64,000 bases of DNA from Agromyces archimandritae (GCF_018024495.1 NZ_CP071696.1:2852001-2916000), one strand, 5' to 3'. Positions 52,146 through 61,875 are shown, counted from the first letter of the stretch. The notes: generated from the letters alone by a model not told the origin. Program-made: numbers and translations.

Positions 52146-52550
52146 ATGACGGCAGTGGACGAGGCGGCCCGCAGCACGGGCTCCCGCATCGGGGGAGCGG
52201 TGCTCGCCTTCGTCGTCGGCGTCGTCGCCGGGCTCATCCTGACGGTCGGCCACCACCACGTCTGGCGGATCGGCGGGGCCGAGCTGCCCTGGGGGCTCGT
52301 GCTCGCCCTGGCCGGCGTCGCGTGCCTCGTGGCCGGGCTCCGGCTCCTGGCCGCCGACCGCTGGCCGGCGATCGCCGCGGCGATCGGCATCGTCGGCACG
52401 GTCGCGGTGCTCACCCTGCCCGGCCCCGGCGGCTCGGTGCTCGTGCCGGGCGGCATCCCCGGCATCGTCTGGGCGATCGGGCCGGCGCTCGTCTCCGTCG
52501 TCGTCCTCGCCTGGCCCCGGCTGCCCGAGCGCGGCCGGCGCCACGCGTAG
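52146..52550 (+). CDS. Four-helix membrane protein, DUF6113-like
   Basis: A 134-residue hydrophobic protein with four predicted helices (GAVLAFVVGVVAGLILTVG, WGLVLALAGVACLVAGLRLL, AIAAAIGIVGTVAVL, IVWAIGPALVSVVVLAW) and an HHH motif after the first. It resembles the DUF6113 proteins found upstream of fdxA-dapC in actinobacteria. Function unknown. It starts at ATG 52146; its stop codon lies within a TAGACT hexamer (52548-52553) that may be the -10 of fdxA. Confidence 0.7.
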   Translation: MTAVDEAARSTGSRIGGAVLAFVVGVVAGLILTVGHHHVWRIGGAELPWGLVLALAGVACLVAGLRLLAADRWPAIAAAIGIVGTVAVLTLPGPGGSVLVPGGIPGIVWAIGPALVSVVVLAWPRLPERGRRHA

Positions 52551-52589
52551 ACTGAGAGTCCCGAGCCTCTCGAAGGAGCAGCGAACCAA

Positions 52590-52910
52590 GTGACCTATGT
52601 CATCGCCCTTCCCTGTGTCGACGTCAAAGACCGCGCATGCGTCGACGAATGCCCCGTGGACTGCATCTACGAGGGCGAGCGTTCGCTCTACATCCACCCC
52701 GACGAATGCGTCGACTGCGGCGCATGCGAGCCGGTCTGCCCGGTCGAGGCGATCTACTACGAGGACGACCTGCCCGAGGAATGGGCCGACTACTACAAGG
52801 CCAACGTCGAGTTCTTCGACGAGATCGGCTCCCCGGGCGGCGCGGCGAAGGTCGGCGTGATCCCGAAGGACCACCCGCTCATCGCGGCGCTTCCCCCGCA
52901 GGGGCACTGA
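52590..52910 (+). CDS. fdxA: 7Fe ferredoxin FdxA
   Basis: A 106-residue ferredoxin. Cys9, Cys17 and Cys50 are placed for a 3Fe-4S cluster and Cys21, Cys40, Cys43, Cys46 for a 4Fe-4S cluster, by alignment with the Azotobacter FdI pattern; Cys25 is extra, also as in Fd[21 protein letters not shown] and [20 protein letters not shown] are diagnostic. Electron carrier in the cytosol. GTG 52590 has GAAGGAG about 11 bases upstream. Its TGA overlaps the dapC ATG by one base. Confidence 0.95.
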   Translation: MTYVIALPCVDVKDRACVDECPVDCIYEGERSLYIHPDECVDCGACEPVCPVEAIYYEDDLPEEWADYYKANVEFFDEIGSPGGAAKVGVIPKDHPLIAALPPQGH

Positions 52911-54022
52911 TGGCGCGCGGGGAGCTGCCCGACTACCCCTGGGACCTCATGGCCCCGTACCGGGAGCGGGCGGCCGCGCATTCCGGCGGCATCGTGGACC
53001 TCTCGATCGGTTCGCCGGTGGATCCGACCCCGGCGCTCGTGCGCGATGCCCTCGCCGACGCGTCCGACGCCCACGCCTATCCGACGACGGTCGGCACGCC
53101 GGAGCTCCGCGCCGCGATCATCGACTGGTTCGAACGCCGCCGCGGCGTGCCCGGCCTCGAAGACCGCAATGTGCTGCCGACGATCGGCTCGAAAGAGCTC
53201 GTCGCGCTCCTGCCGTTCCTCCTCGGCCTCGGGGAGGGCGACGTCGTCGTCCACCCCCGCATCGCCTATCCGAGCTACGAGATCGGCGCCGTGCTCGTCG
53301 GCGCGACGGCGATGGCGAGCGACGACCCCTCGGAGTGGCCGGCAGAGACGAAGCTCGTCTGGCTGAACAGCCCCGGTAACCCCGACGGGCGCGTGCTCGG
53401 CGTCGAGGAGCTGCGCGCAGCACGCGAACGCGCCCTCGAACTCGGCGCCGTCATCGTCAACGACGAATGCTATGCCGAACTCGGCTGGGAGGAGCCGTGG
53501 GATCGGGAGCGCATCCCGAGCATCCTCGACCCCCGCGTCACGGGCGGCGAGAGCCGCCGCGACACGCTCGCGATCTCCTCGCTTTCGAAGCAGTCGAACA
53601 TGGCCGGCTACCGCACGGCGTTCCTCGCCGGATGCGGCGGGGTGGTCTCCCGCCTCACCACGGTCCGCAAGCACGCCGGGCTCATGGTGCCCGGGCCGCT
53701 GCAGCACGCGATGGCCGTCGCCCTCGGCGACGACGCCCACGTCGACGTGCAGCGCGAGCGCTACCGCGCCCGGCGCGAGGTGCTGAAGGCCGCGCTCGAG
53801 ACGGCCGGGTTCCGGATCGACCGGAGCGAAGCCGGGCTCTACCTCTGGGCGACGAGGGGGGCGGATGCCTGGGAGACGCTCGGCGAGCTCGCCGAGCTCG
53901 GGATCCTCGGCGGACCGGGGCATTTCTACGGGGTCCATGCGCCGGAGCATGTGCGCCTGTCGATCACGGCGAGCGACGAGCGGATCGCCGCCGCCGCCGA
54001 ACGCCTCGCCGGGGGCCGCTGA
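52910..54022 (+). CDS. dapC: Succinyldiaminopimelate transaminase
   Basis: A 370-residue class I aminotransferase, making succinyl-diaminopimelate in lysine/peptidoglycan synthesis. Motifs: LPDYPWDLMAPYRERAAAH, IGSPVDPTP, TIGSKELVALLPFLLGL, WLNSPGNPDGRVL (substrate/PLP), NDECYAELGWE and the PLP lysine in SLSKQSNMAGYR. The short (about 370) actinobacterial DapC form, usually encoded directly after fdxA, matches this one. Coupled to fdxA by TGATG. dapD and dapE lie 4-5 kb downstream, divergent from each other. Confidence 0.92.
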   Translation: MARGELPDYPWDLMAPYRERAAAHSGGIVDLSIGSPVDPTPALVRDALADASDAHAYPTTVGTPELRAAIIDWFERRRGVPGLEDRNVLPTIGSKELVALLPFLLGLGEGDVVVHPRIAYPSYEIGAVLVGATAMASDDPSEWPAETKLVWLNSPGNPDGRVLGVEELRAARERALELGAVIVNDECYAELGWEEPWDRERIPSILDPRVTGGESRRDTLAISSLSKQSNMAGYRTAFLAGCGGVVSRLTTVRKHAGLMVPGPLQHAMAVALGDDAHVDVQRERYRARREVLKAALETAGFRIDRSEAGLYLWATRGADAWETLGELAELGILGGPGHFYGVHAPEHVRLSITASDERIAAAAERLAGGR

Positions 54023-54220
54023 GCCACGGCATCCGCTCGCGCCGCCGCGGGCATGAGGACGCGGACGCCGTGCCTTTGTGCACGACGTCAAGGCGGAGGG
54101 GTGAACGATTGGCGGATGCAACAGTTGGGCTCCGATATGTCTAGGCTGTATTCGGGCCGCGGCACCCCGCGGTCCGAACCGAGGCAGGTGACCGCGAACA
54201 TGACGATCACAGGAGGCTCC

Positions 54221-55522
54221 GTGGGCGACGCCGCAACGAACGCGAACGAAGAGATCGCGACTCTGAATCATCCCGGCGGCACGGCCGAGTTCCCCATCCG
54301 GCGCTCGGCGACCGGCGCCTCGGGCCTCGACCTGTCGAGCCTCACCCGCCAGACCGGGCTCACCGGCCTCGACTACGGCTTCGTGAACACCGCCTCGACG
54401 CGCTCGGCGATCACCTACATCGACGGCGAAAAGGGCATCCTGCGCTACCGCGGCTACCCGATCGAGCAGCTCGCCGAGCACTCGACCTACCTCGAGGTCG
54501 CCTGGCTCCTGATCTACGGCGAGGTGCCCACGGCCGACCAGCTCGCCGAGTTCGACGAGAAGATCCGCCGCCACACCCTGCTGCACGAAGACCTCAAGCG
54601 CTTCTTCTCGGCACTGCCGCACACGGCGCACCCCATGTCGGTGCTCTCGAGCGCCGTCTCGGCCCTCTCGACCTACTACGAGGACTCGAGCGACCCGCAC
54701 GACCCCGAGCACGTCGAGCTCACCACCGTCCGCCTGCTCGCCAAGCTTCCGGTCATCGCCGCCTATGCGCACAAGAAGAGCATCGGGCAGGCCTTCCTAT
54801 ACCCCGACAACTCGCTCTCCTTCGTCGACAACTTCCTGAAGCTGAACTTCGGCAACATGGCCGAGCCCTACGAGATCGACCCGGTCCTCGCCAAGGCCCT
54901 CGACCGGCTGCTCATCCTGCACGAGGACCACGAGCAGAACGCCTCGACCTCCACGGTTCGCCTCGTCGGCTCGACCGGCGCCAACCTCTATGCCTCGATC
55001 TCCGCGGGCATCAACGCCCTCTACGGGCCCCTGCACGGCGGCGCGAACGAGGCCGTACTGCAGATGCTCGCGCGCATCCGCGACTCCAGCGAGGGCGTCG
55101 GCCGCTTCGTCGAGCGGGTCAAGAACAAGGAAGACGGTGTGAAGCTCATGGGCTTCGGACACCGTGTTTACAAGAACTACGACCCGCGCGCCAAGCTCGT
55201 CAAGGAGTCGGCCGACGAGGTCCTCGCCGGCCTCGGCGTGAGCGACCCGCTGCTCGACATCGCCAAGGAGCTCGAGCAGTTCGCCCTCGAGGACGACTAC
55301 TTCAAGGAGCGCCGCCTCTACCCGAACGTCGACTTCTACACCGGCGTCATCTACAAGGCGATGGGCTTCCCGACGCGCATGTTCACCGTGCTGTTCGCGA
55401 TCGGCCGTCTGCCGGGGTGGATCGCGCACTGGCGCGAGATGAACCTCGACCCGCAGACGAAGATCGGCCGCCCGCAGCAGCTGTACATCGGCGAGGCCGA
55501 GCGCCGCTTCCCGCGCGCCTGA
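54221..55522 (+). CDS. gltA: Citrate synthase
   Basis: A 433-residue type I-like citrate synthase, first enzyme of the TCA cycle. Catalytic blocks: His of NALYGPLHGGANE, His of MGFGHRVYKNYDPRA and Asp of NVDFYTGVIYKAMGF; GFVNTASTRSAITYIDGEKG and FPTRMFTVLFAIGRLPGWIA are also typical. I chose GTG 54221 because AGGAGG is four bases upstream; ATG 54200 in the same frame would add seven residues and lies before that site. TAGGCT at 54142-54147 is a possible -10. It ends nine bases from the convergent acylase gene. Confidence 0.95.
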   Translation: MGDAATNANEEIATLNHPGGTAEFPIRRSATGASGLDLSSLTRQTGLTGLDYGFVNTASTRSAITYIDGEKGILRYRGYPIEQLAEHSTYLEVAWLLIYGEVPTADQLAEFDEKIRRHTLLHEDLKRFFSALPHTAHPMSVLSSAVSALSTYYEDSSDPHDPEHVELTTVRLLAKLPVIAAYAHKKSIGQAFLYPDNSLSFVDNFLKLNFGNMAEPYEIDPVLAKALDRLLILHEDHEQNASTSTVRLVGSTGANLYASISAGINALYGPLHGGANEAVLQMLARIRDSSEGVGRFVERVKNKEDGVKLMGFGHRVYKNYDPRAKLVKESADEVLAGLGVSDPLLDIAKELEQFALEDDYFKERRLYPNVDFYTGVIYKAMGFPTRMFTVLFAIGRLPGWIAHWREMNLDPQTKIGRPQQLYIGEAERRFPRA

Positions 55523-55531
55523 CTCGCGGGG

Positions 55532-58117
55532 CTATTCGGCCGCGGGCTCGCTCGTCGCCGGCTCGGTGACGCGCGGCGCATCCGGATCGGGCCGGAGCAC
55601 CAGGCTCTCGGTCGCGGCATCGTGCACCGCTCCCTTGCTGAACGGCCAGACTCGCGTCTGCCCCGATGCCCACAGCTCGGCCTGATCGACGTAGTTCGGA
55701 TGGAAGGCGTGGCCTGAGGCCCCGGTGAGGTTCACCCAGCGCGAGCGGTCGAAGTTCTTCAGATCGACGACCATGCGCATCGAGGGGATCCAGTTCACCT
55801 CGTAGCCCTCGCGCGCGTTCCAGCCGACGGCGTCGACGATCGCCGACCCGCCGCCGAGCTCGTACGGTCCCCGGTTGAACATCCACTCGACGGGGCCGAT
55901 GCCCGAGGTGCCGAACGACTGGTTCGTGATCGTCAGCGTGTGCAGCCGCCCCCACTGCCAGCGCTTCGGATTCGCGCCGAGCCGTTCGCTCGTCTCGGTC
56001 CAGGCGTCGTCCAGGGCGGCGAGGAGCATCTCGTCCCGGCCGGCGATGCCGGCCTGCTCGTCGCTCCACCAGGCCGAGTCGGGTTCGTCGAGCAGGGTGC
56101 CGACGACCGAGAACCAGCGGTCGCCGCCGACCGGCTGGGTGCCGTCGGGCAGCTTCTCGGCGAACATCCGCTCGAGCAGGGTGCGCCAGAACACGGCGAA
56201 GTAGGCGGCTTCGGCGCTGTCGGCGTCGGCACGGGCATCCCAGCCGTCGAGCAGGCGGATGCCGCGGGCGGCGTCGCCGTCGGCGTCGAGTCCTGCCAGC
56301 ACCGGCAGGAAGCGGGCCGCGTTCGCATCGTAGGTGTCGGCCTGCACCTCGGACATGAAGTCGAGGTCGATCTGCGTGCCGGAGGCGATGCGTTCGTCGA
56401 TCCGCTGCGAGATCCGCGTGGCTCGGTAGCCGAGGTCCCAGTCGGCGGTGAGGAAGGGGCCGTTCGTCGTGACGGCGTTGTTCGCCGTGACGATATAGCC
56501 GCGTTCGGGGTCGAAGCTGTTCGGCAGCTGTTCGAAGGCGAGGTATCCCGACCAGCCGTTCGCGCTCGTCCAGCCGGGCAGGGGCACCGTGCCGTCGCCC
56601 TGTTTGCGGATCGGCACACGGCCGGGCGCCTGGTAGCCGATATGGCCGTGGATGTCTGCGTAGACGAGGTTCTGCGAGGGCACGTCGAACATGGCGGCCC
56701 CTTCGCGGAAGGAATCCCAGTCCCACGCCCGGTTGATGCGGAAGACGGCTTCGGCCGTACGGCCGGGCTCGAGGGCCGTCCATTGCAGCGAGAGCGCGTA
56801 CTCGCCGCCGTCGGCCGCGGCCTCGGAGCCGTCGACGATGCGTGCGTAGTCGCCGCCGACGTCGGAGACGATCGGTCCGCGCCCGGTCGCGCGCACCTCG
56901 ACGACGACGGGGTCGCCGCCGGCGACCTCGATGGTCTCCTCGCGCGTCTTGAAGGGCAGCACGGCGCCGTCGAGCTCGTAGCCCTGCTCGTTCACGCGTT
57001 CGAGGTAGAGGTCGGCGACGTCGGGTCCGAGGTTCGTCAGCCCCCAGGAGATCCGGGAGTTGTGTCCGATGATGATGCCGGGGAAGCCGGAGAAGGAGTA
57101 GCCGGCGACGTCGTAGCGGCAGTTCGCGTCGACGGTTTCGCAGTGCAGGCCCATCTGCGTCCAGATCGAGGGCATCGCCGGCCCGAGGTGCGGATCGTTG
57201 GCGAGGTAGGGGCGGCCGGTCTCGGTGTGGATGCCGGAGACGACCCACGAGTTCGAGCCGATGTCGCCGCCGGCCGGCCCGAGGAGCTCCGGCAAGCCGT
57301 CGATGACCGTGGAGAGGCGGCGCAGGGGGTCGGCGGAGGCGTCGCTGCCGACCCCCGTCAGGGCCCGTTCCGAGAGTGCGGCGGGCGCGGCCGCCGGGGT
57401 GCCTTCGATGATCGTCGCCGCCGACTCGGACGGGAAGCCGGGGTGCAGCCGGGCGACCTCCTCCTCGGGCAGCTCGGTCGACAGCAGGGCTCGATCGATC
57501 TCGTCGTCGAGGTTGGAGCGCAGATCCCACGCCATCGCCTTCAGCCAGGCGACCGAATCGACCGGGCTCCAGGGTTCGGGGGAGTACCCGGGCAGCTGCA
57601 GGCCGAGCACGGCGTATTCGAGCGAGAGGTCGGCGCCGTTCCGGCCCTCGAGGTAGGAGTTCACCCCGTCGGCGTAGGCGTCGAAGGCGGCCTTCGAGTC
57701 GGCGTCGAGCGCCTCGTATTCGCGTTCGGCGACCTGCCGCCAGCCGAGGGTGCGGATGAAGACGTCGGTGTCGACCTGGGATGCGCCGAAGAGTTCGGCG
57801 AGGCGGCCGCTCGTGACGTGGCGGCGGAAGTCCATCTCCCAGAAGCGGTCCTGGGCGTGGACGTACCCCTGGGCGAAGAACAGATCGTGCTCGGTCTTGG
57901 CGACGAGCTGGGGGATGCCGGCGTCGTCGCGGTAGACGGTGACGGAGTCGTCGAGGCCGGTGAGATCCATCCGCCCGCTCGTGGCGGGGAAGGAGCGCTG
58001 CACCGTCCACCAGCCGAAGCCCGCGGCGGCCACGGTGAGCACGAGCACGCCGACGATGACGCCGACGAGCAGCTTGAGTCCGCGGCGTCGGCTGGTTCTG
58101 GGTGCGTCGGTGCCCAC
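55532..58117 (-). CDS. Penicillin acylase family N-terminal nucleophile hydrolase
   Basis: An 861-residue precursor anchored by one N-terminal helix (LLVGVIVGVLVLTVAAAGFG). The family pattern is complete: VYRDDAGIPQLVAKTEHDLF, FAQGYVHAQDRFWEMDFRRH, autocleavage before S288 in GGDIGSNSWVVSG (giving the N-terminal Ser nucleophile of the beta chain), YLANDPHLGPAMPSIW, GFPGIIIGHNSRISWGLTN and ANGWSGYLAFEQLPN. Homologues cleave penicillins, acyl-homoserine lactones or other amides; the substrate here is not evident. GTG 58117 has AAGGAG upstream. A Glu/Pro/Ala tail ends the protein. Confidence 0.92.
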   Translation of the reverse strand: MGTDAPRTSRRRGLKLLVGVIVGVLVLTVAAAGFGWWTVQRSFPATSGRMDLTGLDDSVTVYRDDAGIPQLVAKTEHDLFFAQGYVHAQDRFWEMDFRRHVTSGRLAELFGASQVDTDVFIRTLGWRQVAEREYEALDADSKAAFDAYADGVNSYLEGRNGADLSLEYAVLGLQLPGYSPEPWSPVDSVAWLKAMAWDLRSNLDDEIDRALLSTELPEEEVARLHPGFPSESAATIIEGTPAAAPAALSERALTGVGSDASADPLRRLSTVIDGLPELLGPAGGDIGSNSWVVSGIHTETGRPYLANDPHLGPAMPSIWTQMGLHCETVDANCRYDVAGYSFSGFPGIIIGHNSRISWGLTNLGPDVADLYLERVNEQGYELDGAVLPFKTREETIEVAGGDPVVVEVRATGRGPIVSDVGGDYARIVDGSEAAADGGEYALSLQWTALEPGRTAEAVFRINRAWDWDSFREGAAMFDVPSQNLVYADIHGHIGYQAPGRVPIRKQGDGTVPLPGWTSANGWSGYLAFEQLPNSFDPERGYIVTANNAVTTNGPFLTADWDLGYRATRISQRIDERIASGTQIDLDFMSEVQADTYDANAARFLPVLAGLDADGDAARGIRLLDGWDARADADSAEAAYFAVFWRTLLERMFAEKLPDGTQPVGGDRWFSVVGTLLDEPDSAWWSDEQAGIAGRDEMLLAALDDAWTETSERLGANPKRWQWGRLHTLTITNQSFGTSGIGPVEWMFNRGPYELGGGSAIVDAVGWNAREGYEVNWIPSMRMVVDLKNFDRSRWVNLTGASGHAFHPNYVDQAELWASGQTRVWPFSKGAVHDAATESLVLRPDPDAPRVTEPATSEPAAE

Positions 58118-58230
58118 GTCACTCCTTCGTGCATCCGAGCGACCGGGCGGCCGCGGTGCGGTCACACTGTATCGCCATGCCGGCGTCGAACGGGAGTGCC
58201 GGTGCGGCGCGCGGGGAAGCGGGCGGCCGC

Positions 58231-59187
58231 TCAGGCGTGCAGTGCGTCGTTCAGGGCGGTGGATCCGCCCTCGCGGGCCAGCACCTCGACGCCGCCGTCG
58301 AGCGAGTTGCGCCGGAAGAGGAGTTTCGGCACGCCCGAGAGCTCGGAGGCCTTCACCGAGCGCGGGCCGGTCTCGCCGGGCATGAGCACGCGCACCTTGG
58401 TGCCGGCCGTGACGTAGAGGCCGGCTTCGACGATGGAGTCGTCGCCGAGGGAGATGCCGATGCCGGCGTTGGCGCCGAGGAGGACCCGTTCGCCGATGGA
58501 GACGCGGTGCATGCCGCCGCCCGAGAGGGTGCCCATGACGGAGGCCCCGCCGCCGATGTCGCTGCCTTCGCCGACGACGACGCCCTGGGAGATGCGGCCC
58601 TCGATCATGGCCTGGCCGAGGGTTCCGGCGTTGAAGTTCACGAAGCCCTCGTGCATGACCGTGGTGCCGGGGGCGAGGTGGGCGCCGAGCCGCACACGCG
58701 AGGCGTCGGCGATCCGTACCCGGTCGGCGGGCGCGACGTAGTCGGTGAGCCTGGGGAACTTGTCGAGGCCGGTGGGGTGGATGCCGGCCCGCTGCAGCAC
58801 GGGACGGCGCACCGCGAACTCCTCGGGGTCCATCGGTCCGGCGTTCGTCCAGAGCACGGTCGGCAGCTGGGCGAAGATCCCGTCGAGGTTGATCGTGTTC
58901 GGGCGGGCGAGCAGGTGCGAGAGCACATGCAGGCGGAGGTATGCGTCGGGGGTGGACGCCGGGGCGGCATCCAGATCGATCTCGACGGTGACGAGCTCGG
59001 TGCGCACGTTCCGCCGCGAGTCCATGCCGGTCTCCTCGTCGAGGCGGTCGGCCGGCAGCGCTTCGGCGGATCCGAGCGCCGGCGCCGGGAACCAGGCGTC
59101 GAGGACGCGGCCGTCGTGGGTGACGGTCGCGAGGCCGCGTGCGGCGGCGAGGCGTGCGGCGGCTGGGGTGTCGCGGGGCTCCGGCAT
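58231..59187 (-). CDS. dapD: 2,3,4,5-tetrahydropyridine-2,6-dicarboxylate N-succinyltransferase (DapD)
   Basis: A 318-residue left-handed-helix acyltransferase that succinylates tetrahydrodipicolinate. The actinobacterial DapD features are seen: [74 protein letters not shown], the [20 protein letters not shown] loop and VTAGTKV. It is divergent from dapE with only 22 bases between the start codons, so the two lysine-pathway genes share a compact promoter zone. Start ATG 59187. Confidence 0.94.
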   Translation of the reverse strand: MPEPRDTPAAARLAAARGLATVTHDGRVLDAWFPAPALGSAEALPADRLDEETGMDSRRNVRTELVTVEIDLDAAPASTPDAYLRLHVLSHLLARPNTINLDGIFAQLPTVLWTNAGPMDPEEFAVRRPVLQRAGIHPTGLDKFPRLTDYVAPADRVRIADASRVRLGAHLAPGTTVMHEGFVNFNAGTLGQAMIEGRISQGVVVGEGSDIGGGASVMGTLSGGGMHRVSIGERVLLGANAGIGISLGDDSIVEAGLYVTAGTKVRVLMPGETGPRSVKASELSGVPKLLFRRNSLDGGVEVLAREGGSTALNDALHA

Positions 59188-59197
59188 CCCTCAACCG

Positions 59198-59203
59198 TAC
59201 AAT
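59198..59203 (+). promoter_or_regulatory. -10 element of a leaderless dapE transcript
   Basis: TACAAT lies exactly six bases before the dapE ATG (59210). The expected transcription start falls on or next to the A of ATG. No Shine-Dalgarno is present in the 22-base gap. Confidence 0.65.
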
Positions 59204-59209
59204 GGGCAG

Positions 59210-60310
59210 ATGCCCGACGCGCCCGCCTCAGCCCTCCGGCCGCTCGATCTCGGCGAGGGGGTCGTGGAGATCAGCCGGCGCCTCGTCGACGTGCCCTCGG
59301 TCTCCGGCGACGAGGCATCCCTCGCCGACCTCATCGAGGCGGCGCTCGCCGGCGCGGAGCATTTGGAACTCGTGCGCGACGGCGACGCGATCGTCGCCCG
59401 CACCGGGCTCGGCCGGCCCGTGCGCGTCGTGATCGCCGGCCACATCGACACCGTGCCGATCAACGGCAACGTGCCGGGCGAGATCCGCACCGTCGACGGC
59501 GAGGAGGTGCTCTGGGGGCGCGGCTCGGTCGACATGAAGGCCGGCGTCGCCGTGCAGCTGAAGCTCGCCGCCGAGCTCGTCGCCCCCGCCGTCGACGTCA
59601 CCTGGATCTGGTACGACCACGAGGAGGTCGAGGCGAGCAAGAACGGCCTCGCCCGGCTCGCGCGCACGCGCCCCGAGCTGCTCGCCGGCGACTTCGCGGT
59701 GCTCGGCGAGCCGACCGCCGGCGAGGTCGAGGGCGGCTGCAACGGCACCTTGCGCGTCGTGCTGACCGCGCGCGGGCGGCGGGCCCACTCGGCCCGCGCC
59801 TGGATGGGCGAGAATGCGATCCACGCCCTCGCCCCGGCCCTCGAACGCCTCGCCGCCTACGAACCGGCGACGATCGAGGTCGACGGGCTCGCCTACCGCG
59901 AGGGGCTGAACGCCGTCGCGATCGGCGGCGGCGTCGCCGGCAACGTCATCCCCGATCTCGCGACGCTCACCGTGAACTACCGTTTCGCACCCGACAAGAC
60001 GGCCGCCGAGGCCGAGGCGCGCATGCGCGAGCTCTTCCCCGAGTACGAGCTCGTCGTCGACGACGCCTCCGAGGGGGCCAGGCCGGGCCTCGACGCCCCG
60101 ATCGCGCAGGAGTTCCTGCGGGCGGTGGATGCCGTGGCGCGGCCGAAGTACGGCTGGACCGACGTCGCCCGGTTCAGCGCCCTCGGCATCCCGGCGGTCA
60201 ATTTCGGCCCGGGCGACCCGTCGCTCGCCCATGCCGACGACGAGCGGGTGCCGTCGGCTCAGATCGAGCACTGCGAGCGGGCGCTGCGGGCGTGGCTGAT
60301 CGGGGGGTAG
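59210..60310 (+). CDS. dapE: Succinyl-diaminopimelate desuccinylase
   Basis: A 366-residue M20 metallopeptidase-type enzyme that removes succinate from N-succinyl-L,L-diaminopimelate. Metal and catalytic motifs: AGHIDTVPINGN (His, then the Asp relay), WGRGSVDMKAGVAVQ (bridging Asp), WYDHEEVEASKNGL (Glu pair) and GEPTAGEVEGGCNG. VPSVSGDEASLADL at the N-terminus and GWTDVARFSALGIPAVNFGP near the end also fit. It starts at ATG 59210, probably on a leaderless message. Two bases separate its stop from the following membrane protein. Confidence 0.93.
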   Translation: MPDAPASALRPLDLGEGVVEISRRLVDVPSVSGDEASLADLIEAALAGAEHLELVRDGDAIVARTGLGRPVRVVIAGHIDTVPINGNVPGEIRTVDGEEVLWGRGSVDMKAGVAVQLKLAAELVAPAVDVTWIWYDHEEVEASKNGLARLARTRPELLAGDFAVLGEPTAGEVEGGCNGTLRVVLTARGRRAHSARAWMGENAIHALAPALERLAAYEPATIEVDGLAYREGLNAVAIGGGVAGNVIPDLATLTVNYRFAPDKTAAEAEARMRELFPEYELVVDDASEGARPGLDAPIAQEFLRAVDAVARPKYGWTDVARFSALGIPAVNFGPGDPSLAHADDERVPSAQIEHCERALRAWLIGG

Positions 60311-60312
60311 CC

Positions 60313-61530
60313 GTGGACGGCGCCGGTCCGGGCTCCACGAGGGTGGGGCGGGATTCATGGCGGGTGCGCCTGCGGCTCGTGCCGTGGTGGATGCGGGTGC
60401 TCGCCGTCTTCGTCGGAGGCCGGGCGGTCTCCACGGTGCTCGTGCTCGCGCTGGCGAACGTGCAGGGGGCGAATCCGTGGACGGCGGCGCGGCCCGACTA
60501 CTGGTCGTTCGCGAATCTGTGGGACGCCCGCTGGTTCCAGCTCATCGCGTACTGGGGGTATCCGTCCGAGCTGCCGCTCGACGATGCGGGGCACGTCGCC
60601 GAGAACGCCTGGGCGTTCATGCCGGTGTATCCGTTCCTCGTGCGGATCGCGACCCTCACCGGTCTGCCGTGGAACGTCGCCTCGGTGCTGGTCTCCGTCG
60701 CCGCCGGGCTCGGGGCGGCACTCGTGCTGTACCGGCTGATGACGCGGTTCCTGGATGCCGGGCAGGCCCTCTTCACGGTCGTGCTCTTCTCGGTCGCGCC
60801 GGTCTCGGCGATCATGCAGTTCGGCTATGCCGAGGCGCTCAGCTACCTCTGCATCGGCCTCGCCCTGCTCTTCCTCGTGGATCGGCGCTACGCCCTGATC
60901 TTCCCGGTGGTGGCGGTGTGGTCGGTGACGCGGCCGGGGGCGCTGGCCTTCGCGCTCGCGCTCGGCTTCCACTTCCTGCTGCGGCTGCGCCGGCGCAGGG
61001 TGGATCCGTTCCCGGCCCGCGAGCGGTGGCTGCTCGTCGCGCTCGGCCTCTTCACGGCCGTCGCGGGCCTGGCCTGGGCGGGGATCGCCTGGGCCGTGAC
61101 CGGGTCGATGACGGCATACACGGACACGGAGCTGGCCTGGCGGGCCGCCTACATCGGGCCGGGGGAGCTCGCGCCGTTCACCCCCTGGTTCACCTCGGCG
61201 GACTGGTGGCTCGGGCAACCGCTCGGCACGGTCGCCGTCATCGCGCTCGTCATCGCCTTCGCGCTGCTGCTGGTGACGCCGTGGGTGCGCCGACTCGGCC
61301 CGGATCTGCGCTTCTGGTTCGTCTCGTACGGGCTCTACCTGCTCGCGGTGTTCTTCCCGCAGTCGAGCGTGTTCCGGATGCTCTCGCCCATGTTCCCGAT
61401 GCTCGGCGCGCTCGCCGTGCCCCGCTCGAGGGCCTTCCGCGTCGCAGCCGTGGTCGTCTCGATCGCGCTGCAGCTCGGCTGGCTCATGCTGTGCTGGGCG
61501 GTCGACGGCCGCGATTGGACGCCGCCGTGA
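60313..61530 (+). CDS. GT-C-like membrane mannosyltransferase (PIG-V-like)
   Basis: A 405-residue protein with about nine to ten hydrophobic helices and the extracellular-loop motif FANLWDARWFQLIAYWGYP, where the WD-x-RWF Asp corresponds to the catalytic acidic residue of GT-C/PIG-V mannosyltransferases. AFMPVYPFLVRIATLTGLPW and VAPVSAIMQFGYAEALSYLC also resemble that family. It likely transfers a sugar from a polyprenyl-phosphate donor outside the membrane; acceptor unknown. GTG 60313 is two bases after dapE; GTG 60364 is an alternative start. Two segments of the N-terminus are basic. Confidence 0.75.
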   Translation: MDGAGPGSTRVGRDSWRVRLRLVPWWMRVLAVFVGGRAVSTVLVLALANVQGANPWTAARPDYWSFANLWDARWFQLIAYWGYPSELPLDDAGHVAENAWAFMPVYPFLVRIATLTGLPWNVASVLVSVAAGLGAALVLYRLMTRFLDAGQALFTVVLFSVAPVSAIMQFGYAEALSYLCIGLALLFLVDRRYALIFPVVAVWSVTRPGALAFALALGFHFLLRLRRRRVDPFPARERWLLVALGLFTAVAGLAWAGIAWAVTGSMTAYTDTELAWRAAYIGPGELAPFTPWFTSADWWLGQPLGTVAVIALVIAFALLLVTPWVRRLGPDLRFWFVSYGLYLLAVFFPQSSVFRMLSPMFPMLGALAVPRSRAFRVAAVVVSIALQLGWLMLCWAVDGRDWTPP

Positions 61531-61648
61531 CCCCCATACCAGGGGTGGTGATGCTTCGGTAGTGCTGAACGGTTCCGTTCATCGCCGGTGGGCTTTGTCG
61601 TTCATCCACAGCTCGGCTCCCGATTTCCCGGCGGCAGGCGGGATGGCG

Positions 61649-61654
61649 GATAAT
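61649..61654 (+). promoter_or_regulatory. Candidate -10 element of the DUF3117 gene
   Basis: GATAAT, five of six consensus bases and unusually AT-rich for this region, lies 31 bases before the start codon at 61686. No clear -35 is visible. Confidence 0.45.
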
Positions 61655-61685
61655 AGAACCCTCGCAGCCACGAAAGGGGTATTCA

Positions 61686-61859
61686 ATGGCGGCCATGAAG
61701 CCACGCACCGGAGACGGACCAATGGAGGCCGTGAAGGAGGGTCGCCTCATCATCGTGCGCGTTCCTCTCGAAGGCGGCGGCCGGCTCGTCGTCTCGGTGA
61801 ACGATGCTGAGGCGAAGGAGCTCTACGACGTCCTCGGGGGCGTCGTCGGCGCCGCCTGA
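61686..61859 (+). CDS. DUF3117 family small protein
   Basis: A 57-residue protein, MAAMKPRTGDGPMEAVKEGR then LIIVRVPLEGGGRLVVSVND and AEAKELYDVLGG, the standard length and sequence of the actinobacteria-restricted DUF3117 family. Function unknown. AAAGGGG lies about eight bases upstream of ATG 61686. It is a stand-alone gene with its own promoter candidate and a strong terminator, so it is probably well expressed. Confidence 0.9.
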   Translation: MAAMKPRTGDGPMEAVKEGRLIIVRVPLEGGGRLVVSVNDAEAKELYDVLGGVVGAA

Positions 61860-61875
61860 CCCGAGCGATACCGGC

